From Epithemia pelagica (taxonomy: Eukaryota > Bacillariophyta > Bacillariophyceae > Surirellales > Surirellaceae), in assembly GCA_946965045.2 (NCBI GenBank), contig OX337230.1, forward strand, positions 2,480,001 to 2,544,000: a stretch of 64,000 nt of DNA. The letters run 5' to 3'. The position numbers were made by a program, and so were the translations under genes. Under the pieces are notes generated by a model. It saw nothing but the letters and a program-made list of their open reading frames with translations, was not told where the DNA came from and searched no databases. Positions 54,458 to 64,000 of this stretch are shown one piece after another (within the stretch, counting starts at the first letter, position 1; every line of letters begins with the position of its first letter).

Positions 54458-55743
54458 ATGGATAAACGTGCACAGAAAATCGACGGTTACGACGTTGGAC
54501 ATCTTCTGAAGACGGCAGCCAAGGCAGTGCTAAACAAGACTGCTGACTCACATGTTTTGGACAAAGAGGCAGAAGATCGAATCCCCAAATTTGATATACA
54601 AGGTACGTTGCTACTTATCAGTTTTTTAAAGCTGGACTAATGCGATCGATTGTTCTCATTGAATCGGTCAATCTTTCCTTCGATTTATTGGACACAGAAT
54701 TGACCGTTGGAAAGGTTTTGGGAAGGGGAGGTTTTTGCGTCGTACGTGAAATCACTGAAGTGGTATTGCATGCGACGGAAGAAGACATAATAGAAGACCA
54801 AAAACAGGATGATGAGGATCTTATTCACAATATAATACAGGATCGTGGCTTCATGGCGACTCATTACCTTCGTCAGGGTAAAGACTATCGTTATGCCATC
54901 AAGACTGTCAAGGAAGCATCGAAGAAGTCGGCACAGCTCTATGTTAATGCGGTTGTTGACTTGGCGATCGAGGCCAGGTTTCTTGCGGTTATTCGACATC
55001 CAAATATTATAAAGATGAGGGCCATGGCGACAGGTCCAGCATGTCATGGAAACTTTTTTATTGTCCTCGACAAATTGTACGACACCCTCTCTGTACGCCT
55101 GCGCAAATGGAAAAAGAGATTGAATAAAGGAGTTTTGGCACGCATTGTATGTGGCGGCAAAAGGGAAATTGAATTTTGGGGAGAGAGATTGACGGTTGGC
55201 TACGATCTGTCTTGTGGACTGAGTCATTTGCATGACATGAACATTATCTATCGTGACATCAAGCCAGACAACATTGGTTTTGATGTTCGCGGAGATGTCA
55301 AGATATTTGATTTCGGCCTTGCTAAGGAATTCAAAAAGAAAGATAGAGGTGCTGACGGCACTTTCCATCTTACGGCAGAAACTGGAAGTCCTCGATACAT
55401 GGCGCCAGAGGTGTTTTTGGGCAAGCCGTACAATGAAACCTGTGATGTCTACTCCTTTAGCATTTTGCTATGGCAAATACTAAAGGCAGAGGTTCCTTTT
55501 GATGAGTATACGGAAAGTATGATAATCAACGATGTTTGCAAGGGTGGCGTCCGCCCCAAACTGGATCCTTCATGGTCTCAAAATGTTCAGCACTGCTTAA
55601 TTGCTGGTTGGGCCAGTGAAATTTCAAGGCGTGCGAGCATGGAGCAAATTTCGGATAAGCTTCGAGAAATCATCATGGTCGAGACCGACGAAGAAGTTGG
55701 TGATGACATGGGTTTCTCTCGTAAGAGCGAACTGTCGGCATGA
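54458..55743 (+). CDS. Protein kinase paralogue, two exons
   Basis: Exon 1 54458-54602, exon 2 54698-55743, intron 95 bp (GTACGT...GACACAG); product 396 residues. Landmarks: GRGGFC Gly loop (residues 57-62), YAIKTV (Lys about 117), IEARFL helix C, HPNIIKM, IIYRDIKPDN catalytic loop, IFDFGLAK, YMAPEVFLGKPY and DVYSFSILLW. The insert between the Gly loop and Lys is about 45 residues. It shares with its neighbour the FDVRGDVKxFDFGL stretch and the Tyr-Arg-Asp catalytic loop, indicating a tandem duplication, but none of the neighbour's three intron positions is present, and its own intron, just ahead of the Gly loop, is absent from the neighbour. Confidence 0.92.
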
Positions 55744-56027
55744 GATGATGTGGAAAGCCATTGAATGGCTCGTTTCCGTCACAAAACTCAACGCTTGCTA
55801 CTCTGTGGTGTGTAGGCGAGTTTGGCTGCCTTTGGGTATCTCCCTGCAAATTCTTTCAATAAACGTGCATGGTCGAGGTCGCAGAGCCGACACAGATATT
55901 TGTCCCCATGGATTGACGATGATCTTCTTTCGATGGAACAATTTTAGAGAAACGTGCATTAGCCATTGCGGAAGAGACGACAGCAGACTTAGATAAAAAT
56001 AGAGACTATGCAATGGAGCAAACTACG

Positions 56028-56885
56028 TTACGGTATTCTGCCCCGACTTGCTATCCATACTGTCGTAGCCATAACAGCGACGGCGGCATTGAGAGGTTTG
56101 ATTTCAGCTAGTAATTGTTGAAAGGTGTTTGCAGGATCACCTTGCTTTCCTGTCATGATTGCCAAAAACGGAATATTGCTGGTTAGACTGTCTCGGACAG
56201 GATCTAGCTCGCCTCCCATCCCTCTCCGAAATCTGGAATCCGTGTGCATTCCTCCCAGCCATGCGACTGCCGCAGGGCCCATCCACCACAATCTCAAGGC
56301 CGGATTCGACTGCACCATGGCATTTCCAGCCGATACAAGACCAAAACTCCACAAGCCAGGGTGCCGACTGACACGTTCCAATCCTCGAATGTCACTGGAC
56401 GATCCCTCCTTGTGTTTGTCTGAAAAATCAAAGGGGCATCTTACTTGGAGACTGTATCCAGTTCTTTGAGGAGCTTCTGTCTTTGATGCTATTGCTGATT
56501 CCGTAACGTTGTCTTCCATTTTGCTTGATACCATAGCCACAGGAATTTGAAGCTTGGGCAGCGTCTGCGAAGCAAGTACGAGGCCCACAGAGGCCAATCC
56601 CCAAGCTGCAACCAAATTCATGGCGGGAATGGTGGAACCAAATAACGAAGGCGTCGCGGATTTCAGATTTTTTAGTTTGAAGTACGAATAGCCAATGGAA
56701 CCCATGGCCACTGTGGATATGAAACCGTACAGTCCGTGGTATTGTTCATCACCGAATACTTCTCGTAAATATGTCCGGTTTTCGGATAAAATTGCATTTT
56801 CGGCAATGAAGAATGACCAACCGAGACCGCCCCATCTTAATTCATTTGACGTTAGGAACCGACCAGCCCATGTCGTCATGGTCAT
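56028..56885 (-). CDS. NnrU-family integral membrane protein
   Basis: A 285-residue protein with about six hydrophobic segments. The C-terminal half matches the NnrU domain (family of bacterial NnrU and plant 15-cis-zeta-carotene isomerase): RGLERVSRHPGLWSFGL, corresponding to the HPxxLW signature, then WWMGPAAVAWLGGMHTDSRFR and the SNIPFLAIMTGK segment. The His-Pro of the family's heme-ligand region is present. The N-terminus (MTMTTWAGRF) is not an obvious plastid signal. Function could be heme-dependent isomerisation or unknown. Starts at the first of two close ATGs (second at codon 3); divergent from RPL14. Confidence 0.75.
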   Translation of the reverse strand: MTMTTWAGRFLTSNELRWGGLGWSFFIAENAILSENRTYLREVFGDEQYHGLYGFISTVAMGSIGYSYFKLKNLKSATPSLFGSTIPAMNLVAAWGLASVGLVLASQTLPKLQIPVAMVSSKMEDNVTESAIASKTEAPQRTGYSLQVRCPFDFSDKHKEGSSSDIRGLERVSRHPGLWSFGLVSAGNAMVQSNPALRLWWMGPAAVAWLGGMHTDSRFRRGMGGELDPVRDSLTSNIPFLAIMTGKQGDPANTFQQLLAEIKPLNAAVAVMATTVWIASRGRIP

Positions 56886-57209
56886 GGTACTTCACGCAGT
56901 TAGCGGTGGACCTTGGATCTTTTCTTTAACATCATGGCCATGGCGCCATGTCATACTCGCTGTCGTGGCATTCGGGAATCGGGAATCGGGAGAGACAGAC
57001 AGACCGCGGAGAAGCCAGTACCGACGACGGCCGGACTCTCATGTTTACCGCTTTTCCCGCTTACTATTATGATCCTCAATGAAATGCCATCAAACGCAGA
57101 GCGAGAATAAGATTGTTTGGGTGCCGCCGTTGTTTCTCGTCGAAACCAGTGTGTCCGGTTCTCCATATCTCCCTGATCTGTACGTCAAGCAAACAACAAC
57201 AACAACAAG
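56886..57209. promoter_or_regulatory. Probable bidirectional promoter (NnrU / RPL14)
   Basis: A 324-bp interval between divergent start codons. The RPL14 leader ends in a run of CAA triplets directly before the ATG. No other element is defined. Confidence 0.45.
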
Positions 57210-57611
57210 ATGCCGTTCACCCGATTTATGGAAGTAGGACGAGTTGTCCTGGTCAACTACGGACCTTTGGAGGGAAAGCTCGCCGTTGTTGTGGATATTG
57301 TGGATCAAAACAAGTGTTTGATTGATGGCCCCAAGGATGTTACAGGAGTGGACCGACAAGTAATATCCTACACAAGAATTGAATTGACAGATCTCACTGT
57401 GAAGATTGAAAAGAATGCTCGCGCAGATGCTCTCAAGGAAGCCATGACGGAAGCTGACACTATGGCAGCCTGGGCGGCGACTGCGGAAGCCAAGAAATTG
57501 GAATCCAAGAAGAGACGCAGAAATTTGACAGATTTTGATCGATTCAAAGTGATGGTTGCCAAGAAACAGAAGAGTGCAATCATTCAAAAGAAATTGGCAG
57601 AACTGGACTAA
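57210..57611 (+). CDS. RPL14: 60S ribosomal protein L14 (eL14)
   Basis: A 133-residue protein matching eL14 throughout: RFMEVGRVVLVNYGPLEGK (KOW-like beta barrel), AVVVDIVDQNKCLIDGP, RQVISYTRIELTDLTVKI, then the helical part AWAATAEAKKLESKKRR and the conserved TDFDRFKVMVAKKQ near residues 110-123. It is a structural component of the large cytosolic ribosomal subunit. Length is near that of the conserved part in other eukaryotes, lacking the long Lys/Ala tail of animals. ATG follows a CAACAACAACAAG leader. No intron within the coding part. Confidence 0.96.
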   Translation: MPFTRFMEVGRVVLVNYGPLEGKLAVVVDIVDQNKCLIDGPKDVTGVDRQVISYTRIELTDLTVKIEKNARADALKEAMTEADTMAAWAATAEAKKLESKKRRRNLTDFDRFKVMVAKKQKSAIIQKKLAELD

Positions 57612-58082
57612 ACCCTTCGTAATAGACACTGAATCTCTTCATTTGAGTTCCCCGGGTTTACTTGTGGTTGGTGGTGTCTAAATGGATACTGGAGATGGCC
57701 TGATCTGGGGCCATTTGCGCGTTATTCATGGTCGACCTGTCCCGCACAAGTTTGTAGCCATCCATGTTGGTCGTCATTAATCGTTGGCCACCTAGAATGA
57801 ATGGAAAGATCATAGGTCGGACCATTGGGTTGCTTCCTAAATGTGTTTTCATTCGAGAGTCGGTCGTAGACGTTTGCTCGTTTCCGGTTCATGGCGATGG
57901 TTTAGCTTAGACTTGACCTACAGCTTTGACTTGCATGAAATGTGAAAATCATCTACCCTAACTAGAGGGTAGCTCTCTCTCCCTAAATGGTCGGAAAGGC
58001 GGATAGGTGCAGGTACGTGGTTCTTGCTTCAAAGAAGAACAAAAAAATCCCACAAATCCTTCGTCACTTCAAGAGGCAGCCA
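57612..58082. other. Intergenic spacer
   Basis: About 470 bp. Contains the RPL14 3' region and nothing else that I can support. Confidence 0.4.
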
Positions 58083-58425
58083 TGATGAGAGAAAAGGGGC
58101 TCTCTGGGCTCAAGTGTTGGCGCTGAGTTTGTCGTCTGTGGAAGGATGGATCGCCCGTAACTTGCAGCATGGATCTCCAGTCCGATCGACCGCCATTCAG
58201 ATGGCCTCCTCCGACAGGAACGTCGTCTTGGCTTCGTCCGACAACCCATCAGCGTTTGACTCTTTCAAAATTGGTTATGCCCGAGTGCATCGGTATAGCC
58301 GCGAAGAAGACCCTGAGTGCGAAACTGAGTACGTTATGTGGTATCATGGAAGATCGAAGGAACTGGACGGTGCCAATGAAAATAAGCTTCCCCCTCTTTC
58401 GACGGGACGGATTGGCTCTGGTTAG
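58083..58425 (+). pseudogene. Truncated fragment, possibly glycosyl-hydrolase-like N-terminus
   Basis: A frame ending at 58425 carries SFKIGYARVHRY and TEYVMWYHGR followed by LPPLSTGRIG, a pattern I associate weakly with N-terminal strands of five-bladed propeller glycosidase-like proteins, then stops. It has no ATG before 58201. An out-of-phase ATGATG at 58083 precedes a hydrophobic stretch in the main frame (ALWAQVLALSLSS), so a one-base shift in the AAAAGGGG run near 58095 would give a signal peptide. The remainder of the propeller is absent because the next gene starts 100 bp on, on the other strand. I read it as a truncated, frameshifted remnant. Confidence 0.4.
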
Positions 58426-58527
58426 CAATCATGCCTGCATTCTAATTCCTAGGGTATAATAATAATTCGCAAAATACGGAAAGTTGAAAAGCATTGTTGA
58501 TGCGCCACTTGCGTGAAACGAGCAATA

Positions 58528-59748
58528 TCACGAGACTGTTCTCCACTGCCCACGTGTTTCATTGTAGTTCCAGAGCAGAAGCTTGTAGATAATTTCATAC
58601 ACATCAACAGTCTGCAACTTTTCCTTCCACGATGCCAAACTGGCAAGGTCGTCAACACCTGGAATGGCGGTGACACACACTTTCTCAATTGATCCACCGG
58701 GGTTCTGCTGTTCTTCAAAGAGAAGTTTATGTGTCCGGTTCTTTTCGCAAAATATGTAGATTGGGCCATGAAAGTAGCAGTGGCCTTCAGCGTTGGTATC
58801 ACCAACGTTTTCAGGCAAGAACGGTCGCCAGGACTCCAAAATCACCCTATCGCGGCACCAAAGTCGGATTGAAATTCGATAGAACTGCTTATGGTCCATA
58901 TTGATTTCATCCGTTGCAACAGGTTCAAGGGCCACTTTTGGTTGAGTTTCGGCTTTTACCACACTACCCTTTCCCGTACCATCGAAGTTTACATGACCAT
59001 CTTTCGACAGAGCCAGACGATTAAACTCGTGTTTATCAAGCCAAGCGTAGTGTCCCTTGCACTTGGCCCTTGGGAAAATATGAGCACCATCAGCCTTGCT
59101 TCGAGCAAATGCCCGGTCTGTTTCAATCCGTTGGTACTTGAATACTGTATCGTCCATCCCATAGCTTGTTGCCTTCGACGACAGTTCAATCGCCGAGAGC
59201 TCGACATCCCAAACAGGCGAGTCGTTTGGCGGTTCACCGTCTCGTTGACAGGGAGTGTAGTCACTCGTTTGTACAAGATCAGCGGTAGCTTCGAAAGGTG
59301 CGGTTGTGGAGCGATGGAAACGTCCAAGGGAAGTGACTCCACTTGTCGTGGTGATGTAGTCGTCGACGCTCGTGATAAAGCTGTTGGCACTGCGCTTGTC
59401 TTCAAAGACGACCGACATCGAAATCAGGCGTTTGTCATCGTCGGTCGAATGATTCTGTACCAGAAAAGAGTCGCCAACATCTTTTCCTTGGGGGTAGTAG
59501 CCACCAGCGCCAATGGCAAGCCGCATTAGCTTGAGGCGCACTCCCCCAATGTTTTTTCCTCGTTCGACCGTGCCCTCAACAAGAAACCAAAAAATCTGCC
59601 GCTTCTTCCACTCCTCGAATTCAGTCAAAAGATTGCGACGAATTTGGGGGGCACACAAAGAATTGTCATTGTACTCCTCAATTGTCATGGCCCGTAGAAG
59701 CCACGATTTGAAGGTTTCATCAGTAATCCGTTCCCAAGCAGTCGTCAT
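58528..59748 (-). CDS. HNH-endonuclease-like protein, otherwise unknown
   Basis: A 406-residue intronless frame from an ATG. Residues about 222-256 read AHIFPRAKC...FNRLALSKDGHVNFDG, which has the spacing of an HNH/ENDO VII-type nuclease core (A-H-I/L, Asn, then H-x-x-F-D) seen in eukaryotic HNH_2-like proteins. The N-terminal 130 residues and the C-terminal 150 residues have no recognised domain. No signal peptide is present. Metal-dependent nuclease activity is an inference from this motif only. Upstream is the divergent-by-position copia region, so it may be part of an accessory set. Confidence 0.6.
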   Translation of the reverse strand: MTTAWERITDETFKSWLLRAMTIEEYNDNSLCAPQIRRNLLTEFEEWKKRQIFWFLVEGTVERGKNIGGVRLKLMRLAIGAGGYYPQGKDVGDSFLVQNHSTDDDKRLISMSVVFEDKRSANSFITSVDDYITTTSGVTSLGRFHRSTTAPFEATADLVQTSDYTPCQRDGEPPNDSPVWDVELSAIELSSKATSYGMDDTVFKYQRIETDRAFARSKADGAHIFPRAKCKGHYAWLDKHEFNRLALSKDGHVNFDGTGKGSVVKAETQPKVALEPVATDEINMDHKQFYRISIRLWCRDRVILESWRPFLPENVGDTNAEGHCYFHGPIYIFCEKNRTHKLLFEEQQNPGGSIEKVCVTAIPGVDDLASLASWKEKLQTVDVYEIIYKLLLWNYNETRGQWRTVS

Positions 59749-60599
59749 GGTAGGGTTCAGGCTTCAGGCTTCAGGGACACCCGGCATTTTGGTTCCCCCA
59801 GCCAGGATGACTTTACCTAAACTCCTTTTGGGTAGCTAGGGCTGATCGCTAATTTTGCGAGGGCTAGCTATTTTATTTTATGCACAATAGGGTTCGGGTC
59901 AAAGACACGTGTTCAAGACCAAACGAATTGTTTTGTGTCACATCTGAGTCTTGTATTATGACGATCGCTAAAGCTTCTCCTTTTGAGTCGTGTTGGTTTC
60001 GGGTTGGTCCCGTTTTTAACGTCTGGTTTCGAGTTGGTGTCCACTGGTTTCGAGTTGGTGTCCACTGGTTGAACGAAATCTCCCCTACTTTAGTCTAAGT
60101 CTGGGGGTGACCCCTTATAATTTTATCTTTTATCGCTCTACTTTTGTTCAGTTTATCAGACCCAATGTTTCTAAGCACCATGGAAATGGCAAGGCCTGGG
60201 AAGGCAGAGAATCTCCAGGTTGACCCTCATTTCATGACACATGAATCGACCTCCGTGCGGCTTGGGTTGGAAGAGGGGCCACGGAATTGATGCACCATGG
60301 TCTTGTTTGCGGAAACAGACCGCTCATTCCGGGACGCGTTGTCTGATACTACAGAGCGTGTCACAGTCACGGGAACCACGGTTCATGGACGCATGATCCT
60401 CTCTACTCCGCTAGGGAAAAACAGAACGCAAACGGAACCGCCAAAAGATACTACTCCCGAACGGACGAATTCCTCAATTATACACAAACCGCCATTGTCC
60501 ATCCTAAAGAACCCGGTGCAGGTAATACGCGCAAAGATCATCTTCGCTCATTATTCTCACTTTGCGTTGCATTTCATCCATTAAAGCGTTTCGTCGACA
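59749..60599. other. Region upstream of copia gag; possible LTR/leader
   Basis: About 850 bp. A 21-bp unit, TGGTTTCGAGTTGGTGTCCAC, is tandemly duplicated at 60024-60065. The sequence directly before the gag ATG should include the element leader or LTR, but I cannot define LTR ends because the matching 3' LTR is not in the window. A 95-codon frame at 60297-60584 has no recognised domain. Confidence 0.4.
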
Positions 60600-61555
60600 A
60601 TGGCAGCCGTGGCGCTTCGACAGGCCTTCCAACGGCTCGGATTCCCGCAGGATACAGCCAACCATATGACAGATGCGGCAAATGGCGAAGGAATGGAGTT
60701 GGAACACCTCCAGGATTATTCAGACAACGATGTCGAAACCTTGTGCTCGGCATTAAAGAAACCAGGCGGATTGATTGCTGATGCGGCAGGAAACATGATC
60801 GTCAACCCTGGACTAACAGTACCACATCGTGCCGAGCGGAACTTAAAGTTGTTGTGTTACCTTTGTCGTCACTACAGTCGTACCAGTCGTACCGTTGACT
60901 CCGGATCCATCCAATTGGCACTGTTGAATCCCATGGTGGCGTTGAAAGCCGAAGAGGATGACCATGAGGACCCCAGTACGCCCATGACACTCGCACGCGC
61001 AGTACCCGAGGCAATCACAGAATTCATGGCCAACTGGCCTGAGCATCTCAGCCAATATCGTGGCCAGACTGGTGTCCCTCTTTCATATGTCATTCGTACT
61101 GAACAAAACCCGAAAGCCGAAGGAGACGATCCGGCATACGGACAAGCTAACACCGTTTATCATTCGGCATTGCAAGAAATGGAAGCACGAGCCCCAATTA
61201 CGGGCGCTACCTATGATGCAGAAAACTCTCGCGTGTGGGTTTTATTGCAAGCGGCAGTTATCGAACACCGCAACGTCTACAATTGGATTTCCTCACATGC
61301 ACGGAACCAGAATGGATATGCAGCTTGGACTGCATTTGTTGCGCATTATCGTGGTTCGTCAGCCGTGGAAAATATCGTTACTTCGTCCAGAGCTAAATGC
61401 CTCCAACTCCGATACACGGGAGAGAAACCTCGCTTTACTTTCGAACACTATGTCTCATTGCACCAAAAGTACCACAATGACATTCTCACAGCACGACCGG
61501 CAAGCGCATGGGATGATTGGACTCGTGTCCGTCAATTGACCGATGGCATCCATGC
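60600..61555 (+). mobile_element. Ty1/copia (CoDi-type) gag fragment
   Basis: A frame from an ATG at 60600 encodes about 318 residues of gag-like sequence: an N-terminal LRQAFQRLGF and QDYSDNDVETLCSAL helical domain, the central YISSHARNQNGYAAW-type region (NWISSHARNQ here) and DDWTRVRQLTDGI. It loses homology-like character near 61550, where pol sequence of the opposite strand begins. The zinc-knuckle region expected further on is missing. The frame by chance runs on to 61625 in antisense pol sequence. Confidence 0.75.
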
Positions 61556-64000
61556 AAACCATAGACACGGGTCAATGTGTTCCTGCGACTTGAGTCCGAC
61601 TTGTTCCAATTTGCTTTTCAGATGAAGGAAGAAGTTGCGTGGTGCCTGCTTGAGGCCATACAATGATCGAGTAAGTTTCAAGACTTTCCCCGGTTGCGCA
61701 AACCCTCTCGGCATCTCAACATACACGCCACTTTTCTTTTGTTCTTCTTCTGTCATCTTGTCCCAATTGGGATCCTTGTCAATCGGCGCATGTACAAATG
61801 CTGCCGTGTAATCAACTTGTACCGTGGACAGACTCAAAATGATGGAAAGAATCATCATCAGGCGCACAGTCGTCCAATTCACAACGGGTGCAAACGTGTC
61901 AAAGAAATCGACTCCTTCGACTTGTTTGTCCCCCCGTGCACAAAACCGTGCTTTCAATTTGCGTACGGATCCATCGGGATACCGTTTGCACTTGAATGCC
62001 CACGTGCCAGGTAAGACATTCATCCATGTCTCTCTTGCCACGACTTCCCATGCTTTCATCTTCTCATGAAGCGTGTTGTATTCTTTCTTGCAAGTCTCCC
62101 AGTACCCGTCTTTGTCGGGACCGTTCATGGCTTGTTCCCATGAGGGATTGTCTGCAGCATCGGCCTTGGTTGCCAATGCAGTAGGATGCATCTCTTCAAT
62201 CCAGCGTGTGTCCGGATCTGTATGACGATCCAGCCACAGATCCATGGCCAATAGGTCTTTGGATTTGGACGCGATTGCGCTGGTCAGAGTGTCCCAGGTA
62301 AGGGATTGGAGGAACTGTGCATTCAACAGCTCTCGTCTCACTTTTTGCTTTGGCCTTGTTGACCCACGAGGAAAGTAAGCAGTCGATGCCCACAATCGCT
62401 CATCGAACAAGTGACGATTGGGACGACGTTCTCTTTTGCCTCTCCCATGTGATTCTGGATCGGGTTCGGCAAAATGCCTATTACGGCGTTCAATCTCTTC
62501 TTGTCTTGTCGTGCTGTCATCGTCTGAGTCGTCTTCAAAAACGATCTCATGTTCTTCCTCGTCGGCTTCTCCCTCTGGAGGCAACAATTCACTATTTGGA
62601 GCTCCCTCTGGAGGTAACAATCCACCTGTTTGATCTTGACTTGGAATTTCACCGGGTTCTGCAGGTGGTTCTGGTCCTTGCCCTGGCTCTGTTGGCTGTT
62701 CCAGTGGAGGTTGGAATCGAACATGGTTCCTTGTAGCTCGGCCTCTCCCCCCGTCAACAGACGTTGGAACAGGAACAATGGGTAAAGGTGGAGTGGGCAA
62801 TGGACGAGGAGGACGTGACTGACGTCGGGCATGCCGTTCCGCAATCTCGGAATCGGTCATCCACTCGTCTCCAAGCTCCAATTTACCATCATCATCATCT
62901 TCGTCAGGCAGGTTAGATTCAGTGCCCGCCGCTAGCAGGCGTTGCCAAAAGTCACCGTTCAAGTTTGGCTCATCTAAGAGCCCACCAGAATCGGCATTAG
63001 GGACCGTAGAGAATAAATCATCGTAGACCACATGATACTGTGAGCTGATGAATCCCGAGCGAAGATTGAGTATACGACCAACAGTAGTAGAATGGTCGGG
63101 CGAAATCCCAAGAAACTGACCACGTCGTGCCTTGGCTTGCCATTTAGGCAACTTCTTTCCGTCTTGAAGCTTGGGGTCCAGGACATACACAGGACATCCC
63201 CATACGTGACTCCGCTGAAGGTGGTGAAAATCGGAGAATGTGATGCCAGAGAAGATTTCGAGTGGAGCGATGTTCGTCCGGCGATTCGGAAGGTGGTTCC
63301 AGAGCCAGACGGCGTGCTCAACGGCAAAGGGCCAAAGATGCAAATGCATTTGCTCAGGCCAGTGAATGGTCGCGTGTAGTAACATAGTACGGGCCCAAGA
63401 CATCGTGGTCTTTACTGCCCTTTCCGCGACTCCATTCTGGTGATGTGCCCCAACACCTGAGAAGCTGATACGTTGACCACTTCCGTGTACGTGGTTCAGA
63501 AATTCTTCTCGGCCAAACGGCGCATTATCGGCGCGGTACTCTCGTATCTTGACACCGTATTCCTCCGCGAACCGCTCAAACTTCTTCTTTGAACTGAGCG
63601 TCTCACCAACTCGAAGGGACACTTGGTTCGCCAAGAAGATCATGCCAGAGGCATGGTCGACAAACAGAGTTCCCCCTCGATACTGTTCTTCGGTCCTCTC
63701 TTTTCCGTACGTGTGCGGAAGACGTCCACGAATCGTTGATTCGTATTGATCAATCGAAACACAATCTCCTGGTTGAAGGTGCTCCCTCTTGAGCATACTG
63801 TCTTTCCCATCCACCAATCCACCGTGATTCGAATGAGGCGTCCGACGATGTTGCTTCCCGAGCATACAAGCTGCGCATAAAGGTATGACGCAACTTGTTG
63901 TCTTTGCTTCTTTTGTCTCCAGCACTAACCGTCGACTGTTTGCTTTTGGATCTCGACAGAGCGTCTGAATCCATTGCATGTTGGCATGGCCAAGCTTCCA
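61553..64000 (-). mobile_element. Ty1/copia (CoDi-type) pol, truncated at both ends of the window view
   Basis: The - strand frame is open from the window edge (64000) to 61532. Residues, counted from the Met at 63979: GAG-pre-integrase LGHANMQW and CAACMLGKQHRRTP (to about 47), integrase with D77 (SIDQYES), D151 (YRADNAPF) and E186 (GVAERAVKT), a Pro/Glu-rich linker, and reverse transcriptase from ALATKADAADNPSW through FKCKRYPDGSVRKLKARFCARG, VDYTAAFVHAPI and LTRSLYGLKQAPRNFF to HIDPCLWF near 61556. The YVDD box and RNase H are absent: the coding sequence ends where the + strand gag begins. The protease and the start of pol lie beyond the window. Confidence 0.9.

Overview
The window reads as nuclear DNA of a diatom, probably a pennate one. 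The evidence is: short GT-AG introns of roughly 70-130 bp in some genes and none in others; single-copy eukaryotic housekeeping genes (TBP, COX17, ALG6, NOC2, RPL14, an NDUFAF3-type factor); a protein with a signal peptide and an SAAF-type junction typical of plastid import across four membranes; and a Ty1/copia element whose gag and pol resemble the CoDi type seen in diatoms. No species call is made.

Layout. Bases 1-2479 hold a CAA/CGA-rich low-complexity tract and no supported gene. Bases 2480-24340 are gene-dense: a 2118-residue protein of unknown function, ALG6 glucosyltransferase, a SET-domain lysine methyltransferase, an NDUFAF3-like complex I assembly factor, a leucine-rich-repeat protein, NOC2, COX17 (spliced), TBP, a plastid-targeted fatty-acid-hydroxylase-family enzyme (spliced) and an acidic unknown protein (spliced). 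Several neighbours are divergent pairs sharing 250-325 bp, so bidirectional promoters are likely.

Bases 24341-50781 are gene-poor and accessory. They hold a 709-residue P-loop NTPase fused to a restriction-endonuclease-like domain (Crinkler/RHS style), a decayed Helitron with an internal stop directly after its HUH-type motif, arrays of a dispersed repeat carrying inverted ACGTCA/TGACGT arms, a segmental duplication of about 670 bp, a frameshifted kelch-type pseudogene, a DOT1-family methyltransferase, an unrecognised gene split by one TAA codon, an inverted-repeat-bounded segment near 46.2-47.3 kb, and an SH3 protein.

Bases 50782-59748 return to genes: two related protein kinases in tandem with entirely different intron positions, an NnrU-family membrane protein divergent from ribosomal protein L14, a truncated fragment, and an HNH-like protein. 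Bases 60600-64000 hold a rearranged Ty1/copia element in which a truncated gag on the + strand abuts a truncated pol on the - strand; pol runs off the window edge.

Functionally the conserved genes are unrelated housekeeping functions (ribosome biogenesis, transcription initiation, N-glycan assembly, respiratory-chain assembly). The most unusual single gene is the NTPase-nuclease at 26092-28221. The most unusual non-coding signal is the palindrome-rich dispersed repeat family at 32-45 kb.
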